NCBI GenBank assembly: GCA_018435125.1
Contig: JAHDNZ010000087.1
Coordinates: 1-34,025, forward strand
Direction of reading: 5' to 3'
Length of the DNA: 34,025 bases
Origin: Bacillota bacterium
GTDB lineage: Bacteria > Bacillota > DTU065
The notes beneath the pieces are model-generated. The model was not told where the DNA came from. It ran no database searches and saw only the letters and a list, made by a program, of their open reading frames with translations. Positions 16,335 to 26,100 of the stretch are shown piece after piece. The translations under genes were made by a program, and so were the position numbers. Each line of letters opens with the position of its first letter. Position 1 is the stretch's first letter.

Positions 16335-16428
16335 TGTGTTTACGTAAACACACTTTCTTGTGGTAACAAAAGAATTTTCACGCAATCAGCACCTTACGCC
16401 AAACAGCCAATGGCAGTGGTAACAAAAG
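16335..16428. promoter_or_regulatory. Candidate operator region of the HTH operon
   Basis: It contains the perfect 18-bp palindrome TGTGTTTACGTAAACACA (16335-16352) and two copies of GTGGTAACAAAAG (16360-16372 and 16416-16428). It lies 150-240 bp upstream of the HTH gene. A dimeric regulator is a plausible binder. Confidence 0.5.
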
Positions 16429-16469
16429 CGGTAATCATTGTCGCATAGCAACACAAAATGATGAAAACG

Positions 16470-17378
16470 TCAGGAATCGGAGAGGGAGTTTTCTATGCAT
16501 TGAAAGAAATGCATGGCCTCTACCCGCGCCGTAGGAAGGGTCCCTTTGTAATTGGGTTTCCGGAGCCTGGCCGGTTTGTAGTTTGCCGTTTTATCGGTAA
16601 TCCCGAAATGATTGAACACCGCCTTCAGGGTATTGTTGTACGTTTTGCACAACAGGTCGTTCTCCCAGGCAATGGCAATCATGGAAGCCATCTTTGCAAT
16701 ATGTAACGCACCTTTCTGCTCGTTGAGGGATTGAAGGAATTGGTATATCCGGGCAATGCGCCTTTTATCGTAGTTCTTCCTGAAGAAATCGGCCAGTTCG
16801 AACCCCTTATCACCGGCCATAGGGTAGTGGCCCGCTTCTTCCTGCAAGCATATCTGGCAATGATTCGCCTCACACAACAAAGAGTAGGTCATGCACGGCC
16901 TTTTGGCCATCTCTTGTTCCATGGAAGAATGGATCCGCAGTGCGTACACGACTGCCCATTTGTAGACCTCCGCCCGGAAATCCCGCAACGTAACCACAAA
17001 GTCCATACTGCAAAACGATTTTTCCAGGTGTGTTTCCACCTTCTTCATCGTCTTGATCACAAAATTCAAATGGAGTTTCGGCTGGACGAAATCCAGGGCC
17101 AGTTCAAAATCGTTCCGCTCTATGATGAATTCATGCAGCTTCTCAAAGGTCCGGCCGGACAGTTCAATACCAACGTCCTCTCCGTATCCGTACCGCTGCG
17201 GTTCCCGGAAATAACCGGCAATCTTCCGGTCCTTTTCCACCCACGTCTCCGGTGTCAGCACGTTCTTCTGGACATACTGGGTGCACAGCACATAGCAATT
17301 CGCTATCACCTTATACAACCTGAAAATCACATTTTCCAGATGCCATGCATCAAGTCTTGACAACCCTCCATCCTCCAT
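16470..17378 (-). CDS. Hypothetical helical protein of the replication operon
   Basis: About 302 aa. The ATG at 17376-17378 is preferred to a TTG at 17408. The protein is alpha-helical, with many aromatic residues and a possible metal-binding cluster in the middle (LLCEANHCQICLQEEAGHYP, four to five Cys/His). The following FADFFRKNYDKRRIARIYQFL-like segment is basic and helical. It resembles helical proteins accompanying primase/ATPase modules in Bacteroidetes elements, but I cannot assign a family. It precedes the HTH-ATPase-primase genes on the same strand. There is no signal peptide or membrane segment. Confidence 0.6.
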   Translation of the reverse strand: MEDGGLSRLDAWHLENVIFRLYKVIANCYVLCTQYVQKNVLTPETWVEKDRKIAGYFREPQRYGYGEDVGIELSGRTFEKLHEFIIERNDFELALDFVQPKLHLNFVIKTMKKVETHLEKSFCSMDFVVTLRDFRAEVYKWAVVYALRIHSSMEQEMAKRPCMTYSLLCEANHCQICLQEEAGHYPMAGDKGFELADFFRKNYDKRRIARIYQFLQSLNEQKGALHIAKMASMIAIAWENDLLCKTYNNTLKAVFNHFGITDKTANYKPARLRKPNYKGTLPTARVEAMHFFQCIENSLSDS

Positions 17379-17515
17379 GAAAGAACAGTATATATTGATC
17401 ACCCCCAAAAAGTCGCATTCCTCAACCCATGACGGAACTTGACTCTTGGTAAGCCGGTTAAATCAGTATATAGAAAACTTGGTACAGGGAACAATAGAAT
17501 ACCCGGGAACCAGTT

Positions 17516-17782
17516 TTACGGTACAAAATTCATTGCATCCCACACATCCACGATGTTCTGTTTTGCCAATGTCTCGTACATAACCTCATGCCCTTCGCCC
17601 CAGTACACGGCAACCATGTATTGCAGGAGAAATTGTTTTTCCGGAGAAAGCCTTTTGTACTCCCTCTCAACCACTGAAACCGGATTATTCACCCCCTCTT
17701 TTGAAATAACATCACAGATAGAAGTAACAATCGTGTCAACCAGCTCTTCAGCCCAAACCATTAAATGAGTGTCTTCAATCAT
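17516..17782 (-). CDS. Small acidic hypothetical protein
   Basis: An 88-aa helical, acidic protein starting at the ATG at 17780-17782. It contains LSPEKQFLLQYMVAVYWGEGHEVMYETL and ends in DAMNFVP. No motif or membrane segment is recognised. It is the most upstream gene of the minus-strand replication-type set, about 140 bp before the next gene. Such small proteins often accompany element replication genes, but nothing more specific can be said. Confidence 0.5.
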   Translation of the reverse strand: MIEDTHLMVWAEELVDTIVTSICDVISKEGVNNPVSVVEREYKRLSPEKQFLLQYMVAVYWGEGHEVMYETLAKQNIVDVWDAMNFVP

Positions 17783-18193
17783 AACCTGAATAATTTAGTG
17801 TTCACCCAAAATTAAAACACTCTCCCCACCCAAACAAACAAATCGGGAAGAAACAACTCCTTGATTATTAAAGTTTTTACGAATTGTCTTTTTTTGCCAC
17901 AACCCACATCCCCAAGAGAAAATCAGATAATTTTTTGGACAAAAATGAGGGGGGGGGGTTATAAGAAAATTGAATTATTTGGGAGTATAGTTTCGTTATA
18001 CAGGTAGTTCTAGGCTAACTCAAAAAAGCTTTGCTTGTTAACAAAAATTAGTCAAAATATATAATAATTGTATTTTTATTACTTCTAAGGATGATTATTC
18101 ATTCAAATACATTTTATGTATCAATATTTGTGATGTTAGGCATGTTTTTAAGTTCTTTGAGATTCTTATTTATTAATAAAACACAAAGAACCA
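17783..18193. other. AT-rich intergenic region with a G10 tract
   Basis: This 410-bp divergent spacer separates the replication operon from the serine recombinase gene. No gene is seen. A run of ten G residues lies at 17949-17958. No TAnnTTTG match is clear upstream of the recombinase. Confidence 0.5.
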
Positions 18194-18793
18194 ATGATTT
18201 ATGGTTACATAAGAGTCAGCAGTGATCAACAGACTGTTGAGAACCAGAGGTTTGAAATAAATAACTTCTGTGCAAAAGAAAGAATGAGTATAGATGGTTG
18301 GATTGAAGAAACAATCAGTGGAACAAAAAATTACAACTCGAGACAACTTGGTAAATTATTGAAAATGACCACTAAGGGAGATTTAATAATTTGTGCTGAA
18401 TTATCCAGGTTGGGTAGAAGTCTTTTTATGATTATGGAAATCCTAAATATCTGTATGAATAAAGAATGTAGGGTGTGGACCATTAAAGACAATTATCGTC
18501 TTGGTGATGACATTCAAAGTAAAGTACTTGCTTTTGCTTTTGGTTTATCGGCTGAAATTGAGAGGAATCTTATTAGCCAAAGAACAAAAGAGGCACTTGC
18601 AAGGAAAAAAGCGGAAGGTGTAATCTTAGGAAGACCTAAAGGTATTAAGAGTCGGCCAGAAAAATATAAACTTTTTGGCAAACAAAAACTAATTACTGAA
18701 CTTTTATTAGCTGATGTTTCAAAGCGAAAGATTGCTGAAATTTGCAAAGTAGATAGAAATACTCTCGCCCGGTTTTTAAAGAATGTTATGTAA
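18194..18793 (+). CDS. Serine recombinase (Pin-like DNA invertase)
   Basis: A 199-aa protein, the normal length of a small serine invertase. It has the YIRVSSDQQ start with the catalytic serine at residue 9, then AELSRLGRS, the E-helix segment LSAEIERNLISQRTKEAL, GVILGRPKG and a C-terminal HTH (SKRKIAEICKVDRNTLARFL). All hallmarks of an active resolvase/invertase are present. The gene ends 10 bp before a 27-bp inverted repeat whose other copy lies inside the methyltransferase gene. It therefore stays outside the invertible segment and is best placed to catalyse its inversion. The gene is AT-rich like the defence genes. Confidence 0.9.
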   Translation: MIYGYIRVSSDQQTVENQRFEINNFCAKERMSIDGWIEETISGTKNYNSRQLGKLLKMTTKGDLIICAELSRLGRSLFMIMEILNICMNKECRVWTIKDNYRLGDDIQSKVLAFAFGLSAEIERNLISQRTKEALARKKAEGVILGRPKGIKSRPEKYKLFGKQKLITELLLADVSKRKIAEICKVDRNTLARFLKNVM

Positions 18794-18804
18794 GTGTAGA
18801 AAAG

Positions 18805-19689
18805 AGCGATTTTGTTCAGCAAGAGCATACGCTGGTACATTTTAATGGGTCGAGTAGTTGGATCATTCTTTCACCCATTGAGCAAAATATAAAAAGCAAG
18901 ATTGAGGCAGTGGGCACTCCTCTCAAAGACTGGGACATCAAAATCAATTATGGAATTAAGACAGGATTGAATGAAGCATTCATAATATCAGGGGCAAAAC
19001 GCAATGAGATATTGGCTAACTGTAAATCAGAAGATGAGAAGCAAAGAACAGATGAACTAATACGACCGATTTTAAGGGGCCGGGACATTAAGCGGTTTGG
19101 GTATGACTGGAAGAATTTGTGGCTCATTAATACCCATAATGGTGTAAAGGGTAAATTTCCCAGGATTGATATTAATGACTATCCAGCTGTTAAAGCTCAT
19201 TTAGATAAATATTGGGCACAACTCTCAAACAGAGAAGATCAAGGTGACACACCTTACAATCTTCGGAACTGCGCTTATTTGGAGGATTTTAGTAAGCCAA
19301 AAGTTATGTGGAAAATCATAGGGTGTAATATTAATTTTTCATTTGATGAAAATGCAATGTTTTGCAATAATGCAGTAAATATTATGACTGGTGAAAGAAG
19401 TCAACTTCTCCAATTTGTGGGACTGATGAACAGTAAATTATTTGATTGGTACTTGAAACTCACAACAGAAGCTGAAGTACAGGGTGGTGGCATTCAATTA
19501 TATGTGACCACATTGGAAAAGACTCTTCTCAAGCTTGATTTTCCCGAAACATTATGTTCAATAGTAGATAACCGTATCAATGACAATCAATCTGACGATA
19601 TAGTAAATGATGCCATTATGGATGCGTATAGTCTTAATAATGAAGAGAAAAAATATATTTTCATGGCATCACAACAAGAAAAGCTGTGA
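18805..19689 (+). CDS. Silent alternative TRD cassette of the methyltransferase
   Basis: The frame is open from within the 27-bp repeat to a TGA at 19687-19689 (294 codons) without a convincing start; the GTG at 18910 lies inside a conserved motif and is unlikely to initiate. The first 95 residues align closely with the expressed methyltransferase (SSWIILSPIEQ, VGTPLKDWDIK, LIRPILRGRDIKR). The next part diverges strongly in sequence and length but keeps landmarks such as KPK(V/I)xWK, as expected for TRDs of different specificity (TaqI-C-like). It is probably not translated in this orientation. After inversion it would replace residues beyond about 833 of the methyltransferase. Confidence 0.8.
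   Translation, partial: SDFVQQEHTLVHFNGSSSWIILSPIEQNIKSKIEAVGTPLKDWDIKINYGIKTGLNEAFIISGAKRNEILANCKSEDEKQRTDELIRPILRGRDIKRFGYDWKNLWLINTHNGVKGKFPRIDINDYPAVKAHLDKYWAQLSNREDQGDTPYNLRNCAYLEDFSKPKVMWKIIGCNINFSFDENAMFCNNAVNIMTGERSQLLQFVGLMNSKLFDWYLKLTTEAEVQGGGIQLYVTTLEKTLLKLDFPETLCSIVDNRINDNQSDDIVNDAIMDAYSLNNEEKKYIFMASQQEKL
19058..19092. repeat. Second inverted repeat, 35 bp (partner 20404-20438)
   Basis: The sequence encoding LIRPILRGRDIK is identical over 35 bp in the two TRD arms, while flanking sequence is clearly diverged. It could be a secondary crossover site or a trace of gene conversion. Confidence 0.65.
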
Positions 19690-19731
19690 ATATTAGTTAT
19701 TAATAGCCTGTGTTGTAGTTGTACAACTGCA

Positions 19732-22700
19732 TCATATATTGTTCTCTATATAAGAGATTTCTTCATTTGAAAAAGCATAGGATGAATAAACAAATTTATC
19801 AATCATTTCTTTAGATATACCAGAAACTAAATTTGTATGTAGTGGGAACGGTACTGGAAATTTGACGAGTGATTGAATATTAAGCATAATATCTCCTGCA
19901 CCAGTGGTATCACTATTCTTGTAGATGAAGTAAGTTCCAACTTTACTGCATAAATAAGAAAGAATAATGTTATTATATTTACCTGCTGAGATAAAACATG
20001 CTGGTGCAGTTAAAAATATTCCTGAATCGACAATAGAAAAAGCCAAATTACGCCCAACTGCTTTCCAACATATTTTTGGCTTAAAAAATAAGTCCCAATA
20101 GCTAATACTATCTTGTGTCTCAAACCATTTATTACTTGTTTTTTTTCTACTTTTTTCCTTATTGCCATTACAGTCCAGAATGTGTTTTCCATTAATAATG
20201 ATTTCTATTCCTTTTTGTTCAAGCTTTTTTTGACAAAATTCTGATAAATAATGATTTGCGACCCATTTATATCCATTAACAATGAGATAACCGTATGCAA
20301 AAGAAAGTAAATAATTCTTTACTGCTGGGAACAATTCTATGTCGTACTTTTTTGATGGGAAGGTTGCAATTAGCCATAGATTAGCCCAGTTATAACCATA
20401 TCTCTTAATGTCCCGGCCCCTTAAAATCGGTCGTATTAAATCCGCCGTTCTTATTCGCTCTTCTTCGGATATACAATTATTCAAAATTTCATTCCGTTTT
20501 TCTCCGGAAATAATGAAAGCATCATTAAGACCAGTTAGTATGCCGCGATAAATTTTAATATCCCAGTCTTTAAGTGGTGTCCCAACGGATTCAATCTTTC
20601 TCTTAATACTCTGTTCTATTGGAGAAAGTACTATCCAACTAGTACTATCTTGAAAACTACATGAAGTATGCTCTTGCTGAACAAAATCGCTCAATTTTTT
20701 TATACATTTTTTATCATTTTTTGTGACAGCACAAATGGTTTTTCCTGCATTATTTTCTTTTGCAAACAGAATAATATTCGTATCCACTGTGGCAGATTCA
20801 AATAACTTAAGGCCTGCAAAATCTACTAACAATTTTGGATTTGTTTTAGTTGCAAGAAATCTTCTTGTTTTTTCACCATATCCGGCACGCATCCATTTAT
20901 TTGACGTAATAAAGCATAGGTGACCTCTGTCCTTTAATAATTGGTATCCTCTTTCATAAAAGAGGCAGTATATATCTCCCGTTCTAGTAAAGGTATCAAA
21001 ACTGAAATTTTCATATAAAGAAGCCAGTTTACCCCCATTATTTTGAAGCTGTACGTACGGTGGATTACCTATCACGATATCAAATTTTTCCGTAACACCA
21101 AACATCCAATATGGATCAAAGAATGATGAGGTTTTATTTTGATCATATGGATTCCATTCAGCTATTTGTTTCGCATCCTGCGGCGCATAAATATTGACTG
21201 AAAGTAATTTTGATAATTTCTGACGTGCTTCTTTATCGTCTTTCCTTAATTGAATCTTCAAAAATGAAGAGTGTGCAGAAAAGTGTTTTTTCCTTATATT
21301 AAGAAGTTCTCTTTTTGTGCTTTCAATTTCTCCGGTCGGATCAGTATATAATCCGCCATATCCTTCTTTCTGTTTGATACTTATCAATGAATTTGCTGCT
21401 ACAAATTTTGTTTCCAGATTTGGGAGAATTGGAATTCCATAGTTATTCGTTTTGTCATGATCGTTCCTTTCGAAATGGCAAATTAATGAAATAAAGAAGC
21501 GCAACTTACTTATTTGTACAGCAATAGTCTGTATATCAGAACCATATATACAATTTTCAATCAATTGTAATTTTATGTCTCCAATATCTCTTTCTTTTTT
21601 ATAGTCCAACTTTTCTAGGAGTTCTACCATTTTATTTAACATCCCCATAGGAAATGCCCCAGAGCCACATGCAGGGTCAAGTATCTTCGCTGTTGAAAGT
21701 TTTCGTGAAATACGGTTGCATTCTTCAGGGTCATTTTGTAATTCTATGGGTAGTTCATCTTGAGTAAACAATAGATTGGTGTACTCTTTATTTCCAAGAT
21801 ATGCCTTTAATGATTCATCAACCATAAATTCAACAATCTCTTTTGGTGTATAGAATGAACCACTTTGATTTCTTGCAGTTTCACGTGTTTCAGGATTATA
21901 TGCTCCTAGTAAGTTCTCGAATACTTTCCCTAAAAGTTCAGGATCTAGTGCTACTTGTACTTCCTTTGGTGAATTCTCCTCAATGGTAAAGTTATAACGT
22001 GACAATATTGGGAGTAACCCTTCTTCAGGTTCAAAAAATAAAATATTAGGAATAAATGCCCTATTTGAAGGTTCCCGGCTAAATCCATCTATATAGTTTT
22101 GAGTAACATTGGAATTATCCTCAATTTCATCGAGACATTCAAACAATCCTCCATTAAGGAAGGGAATTGTAGAAAAGTAATCAATAACTTCTTGATGCGA
22201 TATTTTGAATAAAGATTTTTTAGGGACTTTATTGTCTCTATAGAAAGACTTTATACCGTAATGTGGATTGTTCTCCTCTGGGTTTTCGTTTTTGAATTGC
22301 CTTTTACATCCTTGCTCGTCAATGACAGCCCTATTCAATGTTGCAAAAAATAGGTTCTGAAGAATTGCATTGTAGTAACTACTTGATTCTGAACTCATAG
22401 GTTCAAAATCGTTTATTATGTTGAATAAATCTCTCTTGTCGAATATTTTATCCGGGACAAGATTCTTCTGTTTAATAAACCAAACAAATATTATTCTGGT
22501 AATCAATCTGATAATATTTTGTTCGTTATTTTCTTGGTTAAGTGTAACGTCTTCTGCTGGTCCTTTTGGAAAGAATGAAATTTTGATTGCCCATTCGTAC
22601 CATTTAAAAAGTTCGTTATAAAATTGCTTCGTAAGAGCCTCAACAGAGAAACGACTTAATAAATCATCAAAGGAGTTAAGCAATTTGTTTCCTTCTTGTC

Positions 22701-23166
22701 TTTCCCTTATAGCCCCACGTTCTATTAAAAATTGTGTGGGGGTTTTGATGTGTGCATCTGTTCCTAAAAGGAAAGAGAAACGTCTAGGGTTGGAGTATTG
22801 TCTGACCAAACGATCATTTTCATCAATTGATGCATCAATTTGTAAAAGTGAAAAACGGTAGTTGTTTCTTGAACTATCTGGGACAAAAACCACTAGTGCT
22901 CTATTACATAAACTATTATTGTAAAGAATTTTAAAAGCATCCTTAGAAACACCTATGCGGGCGTCATTATGTGATGAATGTATCATCTCAAACACATCCA
23001 GTTTAAGACTTTTGCAGGTTCCTATTCTGGTAACTCTACTAATATAGCCAGCTGAAAATTCAAATGGTATAGGCGTTTCTTCTGTTTCGAAATCATCAGG
23101 CAGGAAGTCAATTAAGAAGTCATTCAAAAATGAATCTCTGTAATAGGGTTTATTGAATATATTCAT
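19732..23166 (-). CDS. Adenine DNA methyltransferase with C-terminal TRD (Type IIG/ISP/PglX-like)
   Basis: A 1144-aa protein. An N-terminal helical region (1-430) leads to GSFYTPKEIVEFMVDESL, then motif I ILDPACGSGAF (about 493-503) and catalytic motif IV GNPPY (about 699-703), the gamma-class N6-adenine arrangement of Eco57I-type enzymes. Residues from about 850 onward match a TaqI-like specificity domain (SSWIVLSPIEQ, GRDIKRYGYNW, then a variable part with KPKICWKAVG). I see no clear nuclease motif at the N-terminus. Start is 21 bp after the helicase gene. The 27-bp repeat at about residues 825-834 marks the join between fixed and exchangeable parts. It modifies host DNA and probably sets target choice for the operon. 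Confidence 0.85.
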   Translation of the reverse strand: MNIFNKPYYRDSFLNDFLIDFLPDDFETEETPIPFEFSAGYISRVTRIGTCKSLKLDVFEMIHSSHNDARIGVSKDAFKILYNNSLCNRALVVFVPDSSRNNYRFSLLQIDASIDENDRLVRQYSNPRRFSFLLGTDAHIKTPTQFLIERGAIRERQEGNKLLNSFDDLLSRFSVEALTKQFYNELFKWYEWAIKISFFPKGPAEDVTLNQENNEQNIIRLITRIIFVWFIKQKNLVPDKIFDKRDLFNIINDFEPMSSESSSYYNAILQNLFFATLNRAVIDEQGCKRQFKNENPEENNPHYGIKSFYRDNKVPKKSLFKISHQEVIDYFSTIPFLNGGLFECLDEIEDNSNVTQNYIDGFSREPSNRAFIPNILFFEPEEGLLPILSRYNFTIEENSPKEVQVALDPELLGKVFENLLGAYNPETRETARNQSGSFYTPKEIVEFMVDESLKAYLGNKEYTNLLFTQDELPIELQNDPEECNRISRKLSTAKILDPACGSGAFPMGMLNKMVELLEKLDYKKERDIGDIKLQLIENCIYGSDIQTIAVQISKLRFFISLICHFERNDHDKTNNYGIPILPNLETKFVAANSLISIKQKEGYGGLYTDPTGEIESTKRELLNIRKKHFSAHSSFLKIQLRKDDKEARQKLSKLLSVNIYAPQDAKQIAEWNPYDQNKTSSFFDPYWMFGVTEKFDIVIGNPPYVQLQNNGGKLASLYENFSFDTFTRTGDIYCLFYERGYQLLKDRGHLCFITSNKWMRAGYGEKTRRFLATKTNPKLLVDFAGLKLFESATVDTNIILFAKENNAGKTICAVTKNDKKCIKKLSDFVQQEHTSCSFQDSTSWIVLSPIEQSIKRKIESVGTPLKDWDIKIYRGILTGLNDAFIISGEKRNEILNNCISEEERIRTADLIRPILRGRDIKRYGYNWANLWLIATFPSKKYDIELFPAVKNYLLSFAYGYLIVNGYKWVANHYLSEFCQKKLEQKGIEIIINGKHILDCNGNKEKSRKKTSNKWFETQDSISYWDLFFKPKICWKAVGRNLAFSIVDSGIFLTAPACFISAGKYNNIILSYLCSKVGTYFIYKNSDTTGAGDIMLNIQSLVKFPVPFPLHTNLVSGISKEMIDKFVYSSYAFSNEEISYIENNI

Positions 23167-23187
23167 AATGGTCCATTTTGTCTAATA

Positions 23188-26100
23188 CTATAAGGATAAT
23201 TGTGTTTGTCCTTGTTCATCAATAAGAGTATCTTTTGCCACATCTGATTCAATCTCTTCAGACAAAATTAGCAACTCTTTCCCGTAAGAAATATAATCAG
23301 ATCGGTTTAGTATTTTTGTTAGATATTCCGGGTGGATAATGGATTGTAAGGTGTGAAACTCTTCTCTTTTTAATTTGTTTATTTTTCTAAGAGAATAGCC
23401 TGGTAGGCTATCGAGCTCAATAACTTTTATTAAATCATCCAAATAACCTTCGTCACATGCTTTTTCTTCCTTAATTACATTTATCCGGGCAAGTGCCTCC
23501 GTTCTCGATCTCCTTATTTCTACCTCTAATAATTGTTTGAAAAGATCTTCTTCAAGATATTCATATATTGAATAGAAATTACTTGATATATTGTATGCTT
23601 TTTCATCTTCTGTTTCAGGTTCCAATAGATAAAAAGCTTTCTCTGGTGTAAGGGCTTCAATAATTGTTTGGGTGTGACCTAATTTAAAGACGTAGTCGTT
23701 TCCTTTTTTCCCAAATACCAAAATACCTTTTTCATCTTTTTTTGTTATGCGACGTACTTTTGTTCTAAGAGGGATTCTTAATGCCTCTTTCATTTCTGTA
23801 CTATCTCTCATTTGTTGGAGATAGGTCTCATATTTTGTATTCCATGATTCTTGTTCATTTTCTTTAATGATTTTCCTGTATTGCTCGTTAAAGAAACTCT
23901 GTAATTGTTCTTCACTTGTAAGGACGCGTGTGTCTTCTCCCATAATTGATTGAATCATGGCCATTTTCAATGTTGATATCTCACGGCTTCGTGTTTCGGC
24001 TTCTCCAATTGCCGTTGGGAAGTAATTGTAGATATATATATTATTGAAAACCTTCATATTAATTCGATTAATACGTCCTATTCTCTGGATAACTCTTGTG
24101 GGGTTGTATGGTATATCAAAATTAAAAATTGTACCAGCTCTATGAAGGCTATAACCTTCAGAAATGGCATCTGTAGCAATCAAGATTTGGTATTCGTTTT
24201 TTTGCTTGTCTGGCGCATATCCTGCATCGAAGTTAGATCTAATCTTTTCCTTATTCACAGTCGTCGCATCAGATGATGAGTACTTAAATAGAGGTAATTT
24301 TTTCGAATGAAGTTTCTTATACAGGTAGTTAGCTGTATCTGCAAATTCTGTAAAAATAACAATTTTCCTTTTGGGTTCTTTTTTTAGTTGTTCGAAAAGG
24401 ATGGTAATAATTTGCTCAATTTTTGGGTCATACGTGATGAGCTTCCAATCTGCTTCAATCTTTTTTAGAACCTCAATATCGTTCATTAGGTCTCCTAAAA
24501 AGTCTTCATTTAAATACTCCGCATCAATTTCAAACAATCCCCTTTCTTCATAAGCTTTCAGCTCGTCATTCATCCATTCTTCTGGAAACAATTTATCATT
24601 TGATGAACTATTCAAATCATCAATATTTGGCAGATTACCTTTTTTAAAAATGGGAACTGATTGCCTAATTCTCACCCAATTATAAATATTTTCACAATTC
24701 TTACGCATATTCATTACTGAGATACGGAATGCTTCCTGTGAACTCTCAAATCTTCTTACCAGTAAACGGCGCATGAAATCGGATAGGTTAGATTGTGATT
24801 CAGAGAATAGATTATACTCAAAACCTGCCTCTTCAATGTCTGCTCTTAGCTTTTCTTTACATTCTTCTTTTACATAAAGAATTGGTTTGTAACGTGTTCC
24901 TTTAAAATAATAAACTGGTTCCGTTTCTAATAAATCTTCTGTGGCTTTTGGAGAGATTAGATTTAGTGTAGACGTATAAATGTCAGTCAACTTTCCTAAA
25001 GGATACTCCAATAATACAGGATCATTAACATGCGGGAATTCTATTTTCTGTCTTTTCAGATCCTTTTTATAATCAGGGATCTTATCCAGATCAAGGCGTG
25101 ACCGTCTGATAACCAATGGCTGAATTATGTTTCTAATCTGTTTTGATATAATACTTATCTTATTCTTAGCTGTCTCTTCATCAATACTTTTCTCTTTTTG
25201 GGCTTTTCTAAGTGCCTTATATTCATTAATTAGTTGTCCGAATGCCGCATTTAAATTTTCTACAGTTTTTAAAGTGGATTTTGTTGGAATTTGGAATAGT
25301 TTCAGCATAGAGAAAATATCTTCCGGCTTATTGTTAAACGGGGTAGCCGTCAGAAGCATTACTTTATTGTTTTGACATAATTCATGCAAAAGGGCATAAT
25401 CTTGTGTGTATTCGTTCCGGTAGTTGTGAGCCTCATCTACAATAATCAACCATTTTTCACCTTTGTGGGAAATTAGATTATGGTGTTCAAGTGCTTTATC
25501 TATTTTACCACTACTAAAGACCGTCGCATTGAAATTAAACTCTACCCGGTATTCATCCCATTGGTTTGTCAAGTGTGGGGGTGCAATAATTATTGTTCTA
25601 ATATTCAGATTGTTGGCTACAGTCGCACTGATAATACTTTTACCCAGTCCTACCACATCAGATATAATTACACCGCTGTGCCTGTCAATTGTTTGAATGG
25701 CCATTCGTACAGCGTCCTCTTGATACTTAAGGTTGAAGAATCTTCCATTGGTAATATCGTGTGGTGTACGAATTCTATATGAGGTGTCTAATGTAAAAAA
25801 TTCGTGCAGTACTCTCAGATAGATAAGTTTAGGTGATACTATCCGGTCAATCCAAATCTTTTGAATCACGTTGTTTTCAAATTCTCCAATATGATCTTGA
25901 TCTGCAATTATTACTGCTCTATCCCACATAGTATTGAAAATGGACAACCCTTCTTCAACTTCAGGCGTGCTATCGAAACGAACATTTATTTCGTTCTGTC
26001 CAGTTAATCCATTGTGTGTGAGATTACTTGAGCCTGTTATTAAGGTCCCCAATTGAGTTCCACCTTCATTCAACTCATCTTTCAATGAGAATATGTACAT

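Larger units (their letters stand above)
18804..20692. mobile_element. Invertible DNA segment bounded by a 27-bp inverted repeat
   Basis: The 27 bases 18804-18830 (GAGCGATTTTG ... AGAGCATAC) are repeated exactly in reverse complement at 20666-20692, inside the methyltransferase gene. The segment between carries two convergent TRD-coding arms. In both arms the repeat is read in the same frame (SDFVQQEH), so inversion gives an in-frame exchange of the C-terminus. A palindrome AGTTGTACAACT (19717-19728) lies near the centre, between the two convergent stop codons. Confidence 0.85.

Noticed and set aside
16188-16385. N-terminal extension of the HTH protein
   Set aside because: The extra 66 codons overlap the palindromic operator, have no domain character, and a good ATG exists at 16187.
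18910-19689. Separate expressed protein from GTG 18910
   Set aside because: The GTG codes for the conserved V of VGTPLKDWDIK, and the frame continues upstream into the 27-bp repeat, so it is a silent segment and not an independent gene.
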